Part shown: positions 1 to 11,608 of the stretch, one piece after another
Layout: each line of letters starts with the position of its first letter
Numbering within the stretch: the first letter of the stretch is position 1
Assembly: GCF_026213295.1 (NCBI RefSeq)
Contig: NC_079426.1
Coordinates: 13,364,591 to 13,428,590, forward strand
Direction: 5' to 3'
DNA length: 64,000 nt
Source of the DNA: Gadus chalcogrammus
Taxonomy: Eukaryota > Chordata > Actinopteri > Gadiformes > Gadidae
Made by a program: the position numbers and the translations under genes
The notes under the pieces: model-generated
Database searches by the model: none
What the model was told of the DNA's origin: nothing
Seen by the model: only the letters and a program-made list of their open reading frames with translations

Positions 1-293
1 ATAATAAGAAAAGAGGCGAGCATGCGCATAAAGGGTGAGACTCCGCGGGCTAACAGTCATTGGCTAGAGGATCGAAGGGGGGGGCGATGACGTCATGGTT
101 TGCGGTTTCAGTCAGTTTCAGGCGTCCACACGAATCCAAAACGAAACCGGGTAGATTTGAAACCACCTCCGAGGGTGGTTTCAGAAGTTTGCGGTTTCGG
201 TCAGCGGATTCGCCGGCTTCGTGTGGACGGAAGGCCGAACCGTACAAGACCTTTGCGGTTTCGCCATGAAATCGGCTTCGTGTGGACGGGGCC
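1..293 (-). mobile_element. End of a possible non-autonomous DNA transposon, cut by the window edge
   Basis: Read on the minus strand, the segment begins at 293 with GGCCCCGTCCACACGAAG, a plausible terminal inverted repeat. The core TTCGTGTGGACG occurs at about 218-229 and 278-289, and inverted at about 123-134. An internal hairpin pairs GAAACCACC (159-167) with GGTGGTTTC (174-182). 'gaaaccgcaaa'-like words recur. No transposase reading frame is visible, so it would be non-autonomous. The other end lies outside the window, so target-site duplication cannot be checked. Family not assigned. Confidence 0.45.
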
Positions 294-540
294 TCAGACT
301 TGGTTCAGTATCCAACCTGCTTCCAGCACACAAGTTGAGGGGGGATGGCATCCCCCTTTGGAAATTAAAATTATCAAAATCATCCCCCTTCGGAAACAGC
401 CATCCACCCCTTCCCATACCCGTTATTATTATCAATTAATGTGGAAATATTACCGCTATTTCATTAAAGCGGTTTTCCTTTTCAATTCGGCGCAAGCAAC
501 GTTACTTTCCCAGGGACAGATTTGACAGCGATACTGCATT

Positions 541-601
541 CTCGGGCAGTATGCTATTGCGCAAGCACGCAGGCGTACTTGCGCAATAGTGCCTTCCCGA
601 G
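541..601. repeat. Long imperfect inverted repeat (hairpin)
   Basis: The perfect 12-bp arms CTATTGCGCAAG (554-565) and CTTGCGCAATAG (578-589) flank a 12-nt spacer. They are extended outward by a second paired block, CTCGGG (541-546) with CCCGAG (596-601), across a mismatched 6-7 nt bulge. Total arm length is about 24 bp. No reading frame or known element is attached to it. Confidence 0.8.
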
Positions 602-1443
602 CTCTCATTCCACACCGTACGAAACTGACACTGGTAGCGTGAAGCAGTCACTGCATCTCAGACATCGCTTCCGCAGGCAACTCTGTCCCCTTTTCTCCTA
701 CTAAACGAAAAACTAAAACGAAACAAGTAGCCTAACCATTGCAAATAATTTAAAGCTGCAAATAAAACTGCCAGCAAATGGACTATGGATTACGCGTTGT
801 GATCTTCTCTACACGGCCGGGATTACGGCTGCGTCTTGCGGCGGTGTAAAATAGCCGACACACTTGGTTGCTGCGGGTCTGCTTTCCCGAACTCACCGTT
901 GTGTTTCAGGAGCAATGTTGCACGCCTAGTAGCCCTACTTGTGTAGCTACTCTGGTAGCTCGATTTCGCTTGGCATAATTTTACATTTCACCTTATGATC
1001 CCCTATTCCTTTAAAGAGGCCTATTTCAATTATTCCGCTGCGCTTTGCTTTAAAACCGCCATCTCTTAACTTTCTTGAATTCTGGCGTGCCTGCACACGG
1101 CACGGAACGCGCCACACAGAAATGGCTACATTATAATTTGCTTGTAGCCCACGGCATGCGTTAGTGCGGGCGCACAGAAAATTGATACATTTTGCTTCAG
1201 AAAACTTTGTTTGTGTGTATGCAAACTCGAGGTTTGCCTGTCCACCAACCGAGGTTCATTTGTAACGAGTAGTACTCGAGTTATCGATTCCCCAGATATC
1301 AGACAACGGTTGCTTCAACATTCAAAAAATTGCTTCAAAAAATCGTTCATACTCCGCGTACCACTAGAGGGCGCTCGCGTACCACCAGTGGTACGCGTAC
1401 CACAGATTGAGAACGGCTGATCTAAAAGGTGACGTCATCTCAC
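602..1443. other. No gene seen; contains a small GTACCAC palindrome cluster
   Basis: This is unique-looking sequence left of the last collagen exon. No further Gly-X-Y exon with splice sites was found on the minus strand, so the collagen gene probably continues beyond the window. The word GCGTACCAC occurs at 1356-1364 and 1377-1385 and inverted at 1388-1396, followed by GTACCAC at 1397-1403. Confidence 0.5.
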
Positions 1444-1470
1444 CTTAATGCCTTGGTCTCCTTTGTCGCC
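1444..1470 (-). CDS. Collagen exon, 27 nt (most 3' exon seen)
   Basis: It reads GDKGDQGIK: three perfect triplets. The acceptor is a pyrimidine-rich tract ending ctgctgcag and the donor is gtgaga. The phase is 0 at both ends, so the next exon must lie left of the window or in the unresolved first 1.4 kb. Confidence 0.85.
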
Positions 1471-1670
1471 CTGCAGCAGAGACAAAACAGAGTTACAAGT
1501 CAAACAATGTCTACCGCACAATATGATCTAATTCATTACACACTACAGAGAAGTTCTCTACTTTTTTCTTTCTTCTCTACGTTTTAAATCCATATTAGGT
1601 CAATGAGCAGAAACCCATTATCCATAGTGAGTGACAGTGAATTTAGATACATCATGAAAGCACAAGAGAG

Positions 1671-1738
1671 GGTTAGGGCATCTCGCCTAAGGATGCATAC
1701 AGGTAAAGACTGCGGACAATGGGGATCGAACCCAGTAC
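1671..1738 (-). mobile_element. tRNA-derived SINE fragment (V-SINE-like)
   Basis: On the minus strand it reads GGGTTCGATCCCC (a tRNA B box), then a 'tttacctgtatgcatcc' stretch and 'ggcgagatgccctaacc'. That order is typical of fish V-SINE-type elements, in which a tRNA head is joined to a conserved central domain. The head and 3' tail are incomplete. It lies in the intron between the 1815 and 1444 exons. Confidence 0.6.
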
Positions 1739-1814
1739 TTTTTTATTTAAAGTTTGCTCAGTAAAATGGGAAAGAAGGGCGTATCTATCTAAACTGCAAG
1801 GACGGGACCCCTAC

Positions 1815-1868
1815 CTTGGACCCCGATAGACCATTTATTCCTGGAGTTCCGGGCTTCTCCTTTAATCC
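1815..1868 (-). CDS. Collagen exon, 54 nt
   Basis: It reads GLKEKPGTPGINGLSGSK, six triplets in phase 0. The second triplet begins with Glu (GAG) where Gly is expected; the other five are regular. The acceptor ends ctggcaaag and the donor is gtaggg. The Glu could be a real interruption or a single-base difference or error. Confidence 0.88.
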
Positions 1869-3298
1869 CTTTGCCAGCAGAGCTCGCCTGCGCCCTAGTG
1901 GAACACACAGGGAACAACAGCAAGGTTTTATGAGAAAACCTCTTATCACAAACACAATAACAATACTACAGCTACTCACAACTTCCACACTTCTCCATGC
2001 CGTGAATGCAACATGTAATCATGTGATGAATCCTTATACTGATCCCATTTCCCATGTCATCAATCCAATTGAAACAGAATGGATCAATGATGACGAACAA
2101 CAACTCATCACTCATCATTATCTGAACCGGGGAAGCGAGTGGAGTGGATGTCTCATGGACCACAGACGCAGGCAGTGGTTTAAACGACAGCAAGGTTATG
2201 TAAGCCCCAATTGCGACATCCAGTCTGTGCTCTCCACAACCCTTTCTACTTGTGTTTGATTAGTAATGAGTGTCCTGGCCAAGATAAACTGTAGCCGGTC
2301 ACAACATTAGGTTACGGACAGACAGCATGAAATAATATGTGCAGATGCAGAATATAAAAGAGTTAAAAACAATGTGACTTTAGGCCTCAGCCTCATCAAA
2401 GATTCCTCTGATGAGGCTATAAAGAACCAACCACCATCAGCCAAGCGTGACAAGTTATAAACCGTACGATACATTATGAATAGTATGTGTGCGAGCATTC
2501 AGGTGTGTGTGTGTGGTGTGTGTGGTGTGTGGTGTGTGTGGTGTGTGTTGTGTGTTGTGTGTGTGTGTGTGTGGTGTGTGTGCGTGTGTGTTGTGTTGTG
2601 TGCGTGTGTGCGTGCGGGTGTGCGTGTGTGCGGTGTGAGTGCAGGGATGGATGCTCCACTCCAGCCCGTTCCCTCTGGGGGTTGGAGGGTCAGGCGGGGA
2701 GGTTGGGGTGGTGTTAGTGATGAAGAGCCAGAGCGGGCTCGCGGGTGACAGACAACACATGTTAGACAGAGGAACCACTGCACACTCAGAGCTGAATAAC
2801 ATCTGTAGCGGGAGCGTCCAAAGGCTTTATGAGTCATGTCAGCGTGGCTAATGACAGGAACCGCTCCTGTATCAAACTATCAGAACTACGACGCGTTCTG
2901 CGCTGCCTTTCTCTGTTAAAGGGAACAGTTTCCCCAGGTTACCCGCTGGGGTAGTGGGAAAGAGGTTTTTCATTAATGTTGTTGACTTTCTAGTATAATC
3001 TGTGTTAATCGAATTTGTTTACAATGGGTGCCACCAATTATGTTGTTTTGCTTTACATTGCTACGTCGTAGTTTGGCGGAATGAAGAGTATTTTGTCTAC
3101 AAATCGTAGTCCAAACACAAAAAAGAATCAAGTGCCATTTGTCGAGACTTTGACGCCCTGGGCTGTTGGTTGTAGGGTGACCCATGGCACACTTTATAGA
3201 ACAATGATTGTTGTTACTATACTGACATGGAAAGCGGGTTTCAGCGAAGGTTGGGATAAAAACAAACAACTCGGATGACCGTTCCATGCCAGGCCTAC
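1869..3298 (-). other. Intron with a GT microsatellite; no exon seen
   Basis: It holds an imperfect (GT)n tract at about 2502-2639 and a short perfect hairpin at 2389-2418 with arms AGCCTCATCA/TGATGAGGCT. No other triplet-coding segment with splice borders was found. Confidence 0.6.
2502..2639. repeat. (GT)n microsatellite, imperfect
   Basis: GT repeats are broken by GGTG and GTTG variants and by a GTGCGT section near the right end. Confidence 0.95.
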
Positions 3299-3361
3299 CC
3301 TGTAACCCCGTTTCCCTGGGATTCCGGGAATACCAGGGATGCCGGACATGCCAACTTGTCC
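3299..3361 (-). CDS. Collagen exon, 63 nt
   Basis: Seven regular triplets, beginning GQVGMSGIPGIPGIP and ending GKRGYR. Phase 0 at both ends. The acceptor ends gaaccaaag behind a tttcccctcccc tract and the donor is gtaggc. Three consecutive GIP triplets suggest local duplication inside the exon. Confidence 0.92.
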
Positions 3362-3465
3362 CTTTGGTTCAGGGGAGGGGAAAATAGCGGGAAAATTGAA
3401 GTTACAACCACGCAACTTTATTAACAACAAAGAAAACAACAATCCTGTTTCTAAACTGCATGTAC

Positions 3466-3502
3466 CTTTTGCCCAGGAACACCAGGAAAGCCTGATTCAC
3501 CC
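3466..3502 (-). CDS. Collagen exon, 37 nt (one nt more than a 36-nt exon)
   Basis: After a good acceptor (cccctgtag) the exon starts with G and then reads GESGFPGVPGQK, ending at donor gtacat. Four regular triplets would need 36 nt; the extra G sits in a four-G run spanning the splice junction. Either the run is over-called by one base, or the exon starts in the third codon position. The latter fits the off-frame ending of the upstream 44-nt exon. Confidence 0.85.
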
Positions 3503-3530
3503 CTACAGGGGTCACAGGTCCAGATAAAGG

Positions 3531-3630
3531 AAGAAAGAAGAAGAAGAAGAAGAAGAAGAAGAAGAAGAAGAAGAAGAAGAAGACGAAGAAGAAGAAGAAG
3601 AAGAAGAAGAAGAAGAAGAAGAAGAAGAAG
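3531..3630. repeat. (AAG)n trinucleotide microsatellite
   Basis: About 33 units with one visible interruption (agacgaag near 3580). Polyserine or polyleucine frames across it are artefacts of the repeat. Confidence 0.95.
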
Positions 3631-5769
3631 GTGAGGGATTATAAAATGCAGAGAAGAGTTTAATAAGGGGTGTAACATCAAGAAGTATGTAATATGTGTT
3701 AATATTGAAAGCTACCACAATATATTTTGATAAAACACCATTCAAATCAAAGTCAACAAAGAGCTATAAATTCTTCACTAATCGACTAGAATTAGAGATC
3801 AACAGAGGTAAGGCAGGACGTTTAACTAGAGAAGGACAGAGCTGAAACCACACAAGAGTCCACGTGCGTGGGAACATGCGAGTTAGCTAAGCCCCGGCCA
3901 GGCAGTTACAGTGTGTGTGTTGAAAGGCAGGAGGAAAAACTGGTACAGATTAGAATCTGTCAAAAACAGTCACGTGATGATTAACCTTCTGAAATAGGTT
4001 TTGTATAAATAGTCGGCGACACACAGACACAAACACACAGACCCTCTAGTGGGTTATTAAATTGAACAGTGTGTTTGCCTGCCTCTTCATTTGGACGGAT
4101 TAACGCGCAGGCGAGGTCGAGTGACGTACGCTCGCAGCTGCCATGTTGGATACACCGAGTACCAACCAAGTCGGCGACGAGGTTTCACTAACCCCGCATG
4201 CAGGTATGCTCCGCTACATGCTAACAGCCGTGCTCACAGTTCAAGGTCTATTTACGGACCCCTGTTGGGTCATCGGTTGGAAATACAAGGAAAGGAAATA
4301 AATTCATGCATCCACAACTCACTGATTGAGTATGGATGGGGAACTTTTTTGCTGATATTCATACACAGAGCTGCCACCCTCACGCATTGAACGAGAGACA
4401 AATGAGCCTGTTCACACACTCTCACGCCACTCTTTCTCACTGAAATCATGGCCAATTCTGCCGCAAACTTACAGACTGCTTTGAAAACATTTGGGACAGG
4501 GCTCCATAGTCCTCTACATTGGAGGCTTTCGTAATCTAAAATATAGATTCCTGAATGGTCGCTCCATGCAAGGGCCAAACAGGCCGGTGGACAATATTAT
4601 GTTTCGATTTTTTTATAATATAACCTTGTATGCAGTCGATGCTTGTACCCAGGCTCGGACAGAGACCCATAAGCTCCAAGCTTTTGATTTTCGGTTTGAG
4701 AATTGTGGAAGCCCTATCGAACCGGGTCTCGATCCAAAAGATCTGTTATCATGGGTGGGTTAACCTAAAGGTTGTGATATGTAGCGGTAGTTGATCATAG
4801 TGAACATTGCTGAGGCAACATGGTGGGCTGTTTGTGGGCTGATGAAGTTATAATGATTCATAAAGAGGAAAAGTAGAACTAAACTAAAACACATGAGCTA
4901 AAATATCATCTCATTCCATTAAACTATGTCCCCTGAAAACTGTGCTTAGATAATCGTTGTTGAGTGAATCAACAACATCGATTTTCAGTTGCTTAATTGG
5001 GATGCAAAAAAAGTATCCTCTATCAGTGTATTTACTGAAAAGATTAATAAGCGTATTGTGTATGTATTGCATATTTATTTGTGTGTGTTTATTTGTGTTT
5101 GTGAGTGTGCACGATTGGTGTTTGTGTGAGTTTAGGCGTTTGCCTCGACAGTAATTTGTGTGTACGTTGGTGTCTGTACACAGAGTGCCCATGTCTCGTA
5201 TCACTTGGTGGGTTCTCATAGAGACGTCCCGTCCCCTGCCAACTAAAACAAAACAGGAAATAGAGATTTGCTTTGATCTCCAGCTCCTCCAATCAGCCTC
5301 TAGTATTCCCTGAGCCCTCGTTTACCACACATGAACTTTGTTACTATATTGGTCCATCTCACCTTTCTCTGTCCTTTTCCTTCTCTCTCTTCCTCTGTAA
5401 CCTTGCCTCTCTCTCTATCCCCTAACTGACACTCTGTGTTGTCGATTCCTCATCTCTCTCTCTCCCTCTCTCTCTACCCTCTATCTCCCCCCCTGCTCCT
5501 CTCCCCCTCTCCCGCCCCATTGATGTGTCCAGGTTGCTGTCAGCCCTACATGTACCTGCCATATGACTGGCATTGTCCAACGACGGGGTGATTTGATTTA
5601 ATCGATTCGTTGATCCCTCTTCTGAGGACACTCCAACCTCCCTCTCCCCTCTCCCCCAGTTCCCCCACACCCCCCCCCCCCCATCCCTCCCCCGGTTCGG
5701 ACGCGAGCTCTGCCATTTTGCAGGACAGCTCACCCCCTGAACGCCTGCTCGGTTAGGCAAGAGCTTGGG

Positions 5770-5872
5770 TAACTAGTGGTTAGGGTGCTAGAGGTCACAT
5801 GCATCCAAAGGTTCGGGTTCAAACCCTGCTGTCCCATCCAGCTTACCTGCATGCATCCTTTGGCGAGTGAAT
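5770..5872 (+). mobile_element. tRNA-derived SINE fragment
   Basis: An A-box-like TAGTGGTTAGGGTGCTAGA is followed by the B box GGTTCGGGTTCAAACC, then 'cttacctgcatgcatcctttggcgag', which matches the body of the element at 1671-1738. No long 3' tail is visible. It is a SINE, not a tRNA gene, because the anticodon arm and acceptor pairing are not intact. Confidence 0.7.
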
Positions 5873-7530
5873 ACCATGACATGCATCTTCAATTCTAGCA
5901 TAATGTCACTGCGGAATGAAAGCGTTCTTGCCTTAACCACCAAATATGTTCCCACCATAATAGTACACCATCAGTCAATTCCCTGAATTTGGCGAGGCGT
6001 GCGGTGCCCGTGTCCCGATGCCCTCTCTTTCCCGAGGAGGACACATCGACACAGGTCATGGCTGTCAAGAGTTTCCACCATAGCTCAAACCACAAATAAC
6101 GTTTCTAAAGGAGACAGTTCTCTACACTACGGAATAAACAGTGAACTGCTACTCATTGGTTTGATTACGACAACTTGCGACTTCAGACAAACATCAGTCC
6201 ACAGACAACTGTGCAGCCCATTACAGAAACTTAATAACCCAATATAACACCAGCCCACATAAGACCGGGACACACTGCAAACGCTAATTCACAGCATCCT
6301 CAGTTCTCCTCGATGTAAACTCCACATGGTCAGCCCAGCCATGGGTATTAACGCTGATGCCAAGTCCAGTCTGGCAGGGCCTCTCTTCCCCAGTGAACCA
6401 GGAGGGGAGAGCAGGAGAGCGGTCTGCTCACCGGCTCAGGGAAGACACAGGTTTTCAACCCCCGCCAGACTCCCCACGGTGCAACTCTCCGCCGAGGTTT
6501 CCGGCGCAAAATCCACTGGGGTTGTTCCCTCTGTTCTCACTGCTTCCTTTCTTTCATAATCTCTCTCCCACTTTCTTTATTGTTTTTCTGTTTCCTCCAT
6601 CCCTCGCTCTCTCCTTTCCTTCTTCTCCCTACCTCACCTTCATTCCTTTATTTCCTTCCTTTCCGTCTTTCTCAGGCCCAAAGTTGCCAATTACAGGGGT
6701 GGAAATTGAATCGTTTCCTAAGACGGAACCATAAATATAAGAGGCCGAGTGGGTCCGGCGTCCAGACTGACTTCCGGCTCCTGGGGCCCACCAGCCTGCT
6801 CCCCCCGTGTGGGCAGCTGGTTACGAGGGGGGCCTCAGTAAGCACTAGAGGGTCTGCTGCCGGCTTGCCTGTCTGGGGACGCTGGGATACTGCTTGTGAT
6901 GGCGCGGTACTAAGTGGGTTTGAAGCGGGTTTAGTGGTAGCTCACTCTGCGGTCAGGCCCCATATAGGATATTCCCTGTAAATACCAAAGTATTTTATTA
7001 TTTGCCGTTTTTCTATACGTGGGAAGAGGGAAAATACCCTGGGCTGTTGTTGGGAAGAGCGAGCAATCCGAGCAAACCACTATTCCTGAAGGTGGCCATA
7101 CCGATAACTTTGAAGGATGGGCTCTTGCTAAAGCACTTTCTCTTTGATTATAATACAATAAAAGCCCACATTGCTGCTTCCTGGGCATACCACACAATAT
7201 TTCCGTTCCTGCCCACCTCAACCCACCCACCCATCTTCCATCTCTTTCTTTCCCTCTTCTCCACTCTCTCTCACGGCCCCCCCTTCACTATTTCGCAATC
7301 TTTCCCCCTTTCCTCTCTCTCTTCCCTCTCCCTCCCCCATAGGACTTAATGTAGAAAACATCCAAGGCTAGTGCTCCAGCTGCTACCGCTGCTAGCTGCC
7401 AGCGCTTCGGCGGAACACGGGAGCCGTTGCTATGGTTACGAATCCCAGGGGAGGCCCCTGGACTCGGTGAGACCTCAGGTTGAGGCCCTACTGAGTACTA
7501 AGAGGTCTGTCCTCACCCCTCCCGCCCCGT

Positions 7531-7812
7531 CCCCAATGCTAACCCAACAGTAGCGCTTCTGGAACACTGCGGTGTGGACGATAACCCTGCTATTGTAGAC
7601 AGAGAGAGCTCATCCCCGATGCTAACCCAACAGCATCAATGCTGGAACACTGCAGGGCTATCGCTAAACCTGCTAATATAGACAGAGCTCACCCCTGATT
7701 CTAACCCAACAGCATCAATGCTGGAACACTGCAGTGCTATCGCTAACCCTGCTAATATAGACAGAGCTCATCCCTGATGCTAACCCAAAAGTAGCGCTGC
7801 TGGAACCCTGCT
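7531..7812. repeat. Minisatellite, about 79-83 bp unit, about 3.5 copies
   Basis: The anchor CTAACCC recurs at 7539, 7622, 7701 and 7780. Each unit contains 'gctggaacactgcagtgctatcgctaaccctgctaatatagacagagctcatccctgatg' or a variant of it. The array runs directly into the (GA)n tract to its right. Confidence 0.9.
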
Positions 7813-7818
7813 ATTGTA

Positions 7819-8085
<267 letters not shown>

Positions 8086-8967
8086 GCTACTATGTCTTAT
8101 GGTAACTTTGATGTCTTTCAATCGTCACAGTGTCGTTAGGTAATTTAAATCTCCAAGACGAATCTAACGTGGTTAAATAATGGAACATTTTTTGAATTCC
8201 CACAGGAGAACCAGGATAAGTAACAAGCATAAGCAACAAGTCTGAGGTCCAAAAGGAGGTTTAAAACCATTTAATGTGTCTGCTCTTCTGTGAAGTTAGA
8301 AGCTGTATAATCAAATATTGTATATTAGTATTATAATAATATACAATTATTGTAATTTGGTACTGTGTTTCAATAAGAGAAACAAGACTCAGACAGACAA
8401 ACCATTAGTTGAGATTGACCAAGTTAGACATAAATAAAGACATGAGTTAACCTGAAGTTGTTGAACCTGGAGCACACGTATCTACATTGGCTGAACCTTT
8501 GTACAGTTAATCATCTAAATATAGTCCAAAGACTGAGTAAGAGGGGTTCAAGGCTAAGGCAAATGCATTGAGGGCCGTAAATAAGACTTAACTTGACTTA
8601 ACGGCCTGTGTATGTCTGATGGGAGGGAAGGGCGTTATTTTATTTAGACAGGCCAAACCAAATCAGGTCAATGATCGTTAAGAAATATAAATTATCCACT
8701 CTTTTTGAATTTGAATTTTTAAACAGATAGTAAAAAAATATATTTCACAAAAGGCACTAAGTCTCTTTGAGAAAAAGCACTCTCAGCGAGAAGGTCAGTC
8801 CAACTTCAGGTCATTCCCCAGGCAGCCATGAGTGGATTAGGGGCTACATTCCCTCCGGCCGGGGCCATCCATCCTGCGACCATGCATGTCATCGCCTCGA
8901 GACTCCCCCCCACACCACCCCACCCCCACACCGGCATGCCACACGCAACGCCAGCCTCTCCAAATAC

Positions 8968-9011
8968 CTGCTCTCCCTTCCCTCCAGGGATACCCTTTCT
9001 CCCGCTCGTCC
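8968..9011 (-). CDS. Collagen exon, 44 nt (one short of 45)
   Basis: The acceptor is ttttgttctatag and the donor gtattt. In the phase left by the 9698 exon it reads GRAGER and then loses the triplet (VSLEGRES). In the next frame the second half reads GIPGGKGEQ. A five-triplet, 45-nt exon with one base missing from the G run near the middle fits both halves. Read literally, it ends two bases into a codon. Confidence 0.85.
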
Positions 9012-9697
9012 CTATAGAACAAAAACGGACGGAGACGTCGTTGGAGATAACACACACACACAACACACTGTGATGTGAAGAGCAGTCGACATGTCCCAGG
9101 GCTGCGGGGGGGGGGGGGGGAGTACTTGCTCTCACCGTGCACCTGCCGAAAAGCTACATCAATAATTCCCCTCAGTTTTCCTTTTGGTTTGTCTAAAAAA
9201 CGACGAAAGCTTCCAGAACCATCCATCATGGGGGGCTCCCATCGTCGGGGTCGACGGGGACCCCAGCCTGGCCGCTTTTCAAAACGACTATTCTGTTTAA
9301 AAGTCTGGACAGAGTGACGGACACGTGGTGGTGGTGGGGGGGGGGGGGAGGAGGCTGAAGGTGTCCGTAGTGCATGTTGTTTGAAGTCGTTTTTTGATGA
9401 AGGCAACCAGACAGGGAAGAGCCCCCCCCCCCCAGCCCCCCTCCACCACCGTTTGTCTACTTCCCAAATACTTAAGCAGAGACCTCTACGTAATCCGCAA
9501 CCTGTAGGCACAGTCTGCTGGTCGTAAATACGTGAAAACAGGCGTGTTTGATCTTTTGTCAGACAGTCAGCAAGTAGACAGAGCTGCACTGAGGATGACC
9601 ACCCGTCCGGCTGGTGGATGCAAAACAAATCAACGCCACTATCACTGCCCTGATGATATACAGTGTATCCATAAAGCATGCTGCAAAATGTTTTTAC
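9012..9697 (-). other. Intron with poly-G and poly-C runs
   Basis: Homopolymers occur at about 9107-9120 (G), 9337-9348 (G) and 9423-9433 (C). A long open frame on the minus strand here is only an extension of the 8968 exon through intron sequence. Confidence 0.6.
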
Positions 9698-9724
9698 CTG
9701 GATGCCTTGATCTCCCTTTAATCC
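9698..9724 (-). CDS. Collagen exon, 27 nt
   Basis: It reads GLKGDQGIQ, three regular triplets in phase 0. The acceptor ends tactctaacag and the donor is gtaaaa. Confidence 0.9.
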
Positions 9725-10224
9725 CTGTTAGAGTATAACATAAATAGAAAGAAAAAGAAAACGGTCAGTCCTGCATCACAAAAAGATGTATAAATAAAAT
9801 AAACAAGGATTATTATTTTTTTTAACAATTTAGTTTGAATCAATATCGTTGTGTTCCACAAGATGGCGCCATAGCCCTCAAACCACCACCACAATAAAGT
9901 TTTCGCTGCAAGGCTCCAAGTTTGTACTTTATACCGTAATCAAAGGAGCAGCTGACTTGCAAACTATATTTGTGCTTTCCAAGACAACTTGCCAGCGAAT
10001 ATTATTTATTTAAAATATATAAGGAATATCTAACATCCCTTCTGAGTTATTATTTGCCCAGGGATATGTTCCGGAATAAAAGTCAAATCAATGATTATAA
10101 AAAGGAAAATGGTTTAGAATGAGGACATAACGTATCTGTGTATCTGTATTTTATTTGAGCCGTAGAAACAGGAATTTATTCCTCATAAGAAGGGAGCAGT
10201 TAGCTCATGGAAAGAAAAAAACCC

Positions 10225-10283
10225 TGAGAGAGAGCGCGAGAGAGAGAGAGAGAGAGCGCGAGAGAGAGAGAGAGAGAGAGAGA
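10225..10283. repeat. (GA)n microsatellite
   Basis: GA units with two GCGC interruptions. Confidence 0.95.
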
Positions 10284-10856
10284 TAGGAAGATTGTGCTTT
10301 AACGTTTACGAGGCAATAATCCGAACGGAAGCTCAAAGCTGTGCAGTGAAGGAGGGGGCCATGATGTTTCTAATAGAAGAAGGAAAAGAAAAAAGAGATC
10401 CATGGTGGATCCAACCTTAAGTCTTAGCCCAATAAACGCTGTGAGGGAGTACGGTGTCATGGATAGGGAGGGTTGTGGTTTGGGTCACGACAGCGCTGGT
10501 AAACACAGTCTGACGATGGCCAGATGGCCAAACCCGGTGGTTTATATAGCGAGAGGAGAGCCGCAGCTGAGGCTGACCCTGAGAAAGATGGGATAGTAGA
10601 GACAAGGAGGAGGTGGTGGAGGAGGAGGAGGTGATGGTCGGGGTACATTGGACTCAAACCACCCCCCTCTCCTCCTGTTTTCATCTTCATCCCATATTAC
10701 TCCATTGTCCATCTATATCATTTTGCATCCCTCCCCTCCTCTTTCCGTCTCTCTCCTCCTATCCCTCCCTCTTTGATGACTCATTGTATAACTTTCTCTG
10801 CGCTTCTCCCTCTTCCTTGCATCAATGCACTTTATTTTTTTACCTCCCACACACAA

Positions 10857-10859
<3 letters not shown>

Positions 10860-10894
<35 letters not shown>
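10860..10894. repeat. (CT)n microsatellite
   Basis: About 17 CT units inside a wider pyrimidine-rich block that starts near 10660. Confidence 0.95.
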
Positions 10895-10896
<2 letters not shown>

Positions 10897-10988
10897 CCTC
10901 TTTCCCTCTTTCGTCATGCGCTGTGGTGGTAAGATAGGAAGGGAACAGTTGCTGTGCCAGTCCGCATGAGCAACCATGTGTTTGCATG

Positions 10989-10989
<1 letters not shown>

Positions 10990-11044
<55 letters not shown>
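10990..11044. repeat. (GT)n microsatellite
   Basis: About 27 nearly perfect units. Confidence 0.96.
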
Positions 11045-11045
<1 letters not shown>

Positions 11046-11171
11046 TGTTTGTGCGTGCGTGCCCTCCAGAGGAGGCCAGGCAGCCCAGGCCTGGTGGGGT
11101 TCGCACGTCTCCTCCGCACCCCCAGGTGAAATCCAGTAAGCCGGCACTGCTGGCGTGTGGCCCCTCTGTGT

Positions 11172-11199
11172 GATGTGTGTGTGTGTGTGGTGTGTGTGT

Positions 11200-11250
<51 letters not shown>

Positions 11251-11287
11251 TGTGTGTGTGTGGTGTGTGTGTGTGTGTGTGTGTGTG
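11172..11287. repeat. (GT)n microsatellite, imperfect
   Basis: GT units with four GG interruptions. Confidence 0.95.
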
Positions 11288-11500
11288 CATTTCAATGTGT
11301 GCGTTTGTCTGTGTGTTTGTCAGTCTAGTCCACAGACAGAACTAAGCCACAGCAGCGACAACAACCTCTGACTTCTCAGAGTGTGGTCTTGTGATCAGCA
11401 CTTTACCCCACAGAATGCACAGCAGCTGAGGACCAGTATTTGTGAATACTCAAGAATATCTGGTGTATATTTGTTTCTAATATAAGTATCTGCGGGGGAA

Positions 11501-11608
11501 GGATAGTAAATTTGATAGGATGTTGGACTGCTGGCCGAAAGGTTCTGGTTTCAACCCCATAATGTTCACACTGGCAGGACTCTTAGAGCAAGCTTACCTG
11601 CTCTTAAC
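11501..11608 (+). mobile_element. tRNA-derived SINE fragment
   Basis: A degenerate A box (GATAGGATGTTGGACTGCTGG) precedes the B-box-like GGTTCTGGTTTCAACCCC. The 'gcttacctgc' body word shared with the 5770-5872 copy follows. It is diverged and truncated. Confidence 0.55.

Noticed and set aside
3451..3745. Poly-Ser and poly-Leu frames
   Set aside because: Produced by the (AAG)n tract; only the 37-nt collagen exon at its edge is real.
5089..5292. Open minus-strand stretch (GTGRLYENPPSD...) after a pyrimidine-rich acceptor-like tract near 5240
   Set aside because: No usable donor, no collagen triplets and no recognised domain; it ends in GT-rich sequence.
5770..5872. Possible tRNA gene (A and B boxes)
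   Set aside because: The cloverleaf is not intact and the body matches other SINE fragments in the window.
8837..9679. 280-codon minus-strand open frame containing GRKGIPGGKGEQ
   Set aside because: Only the 44-nt core is flanked by proper splice sites; the rest is intron with homopolymers.
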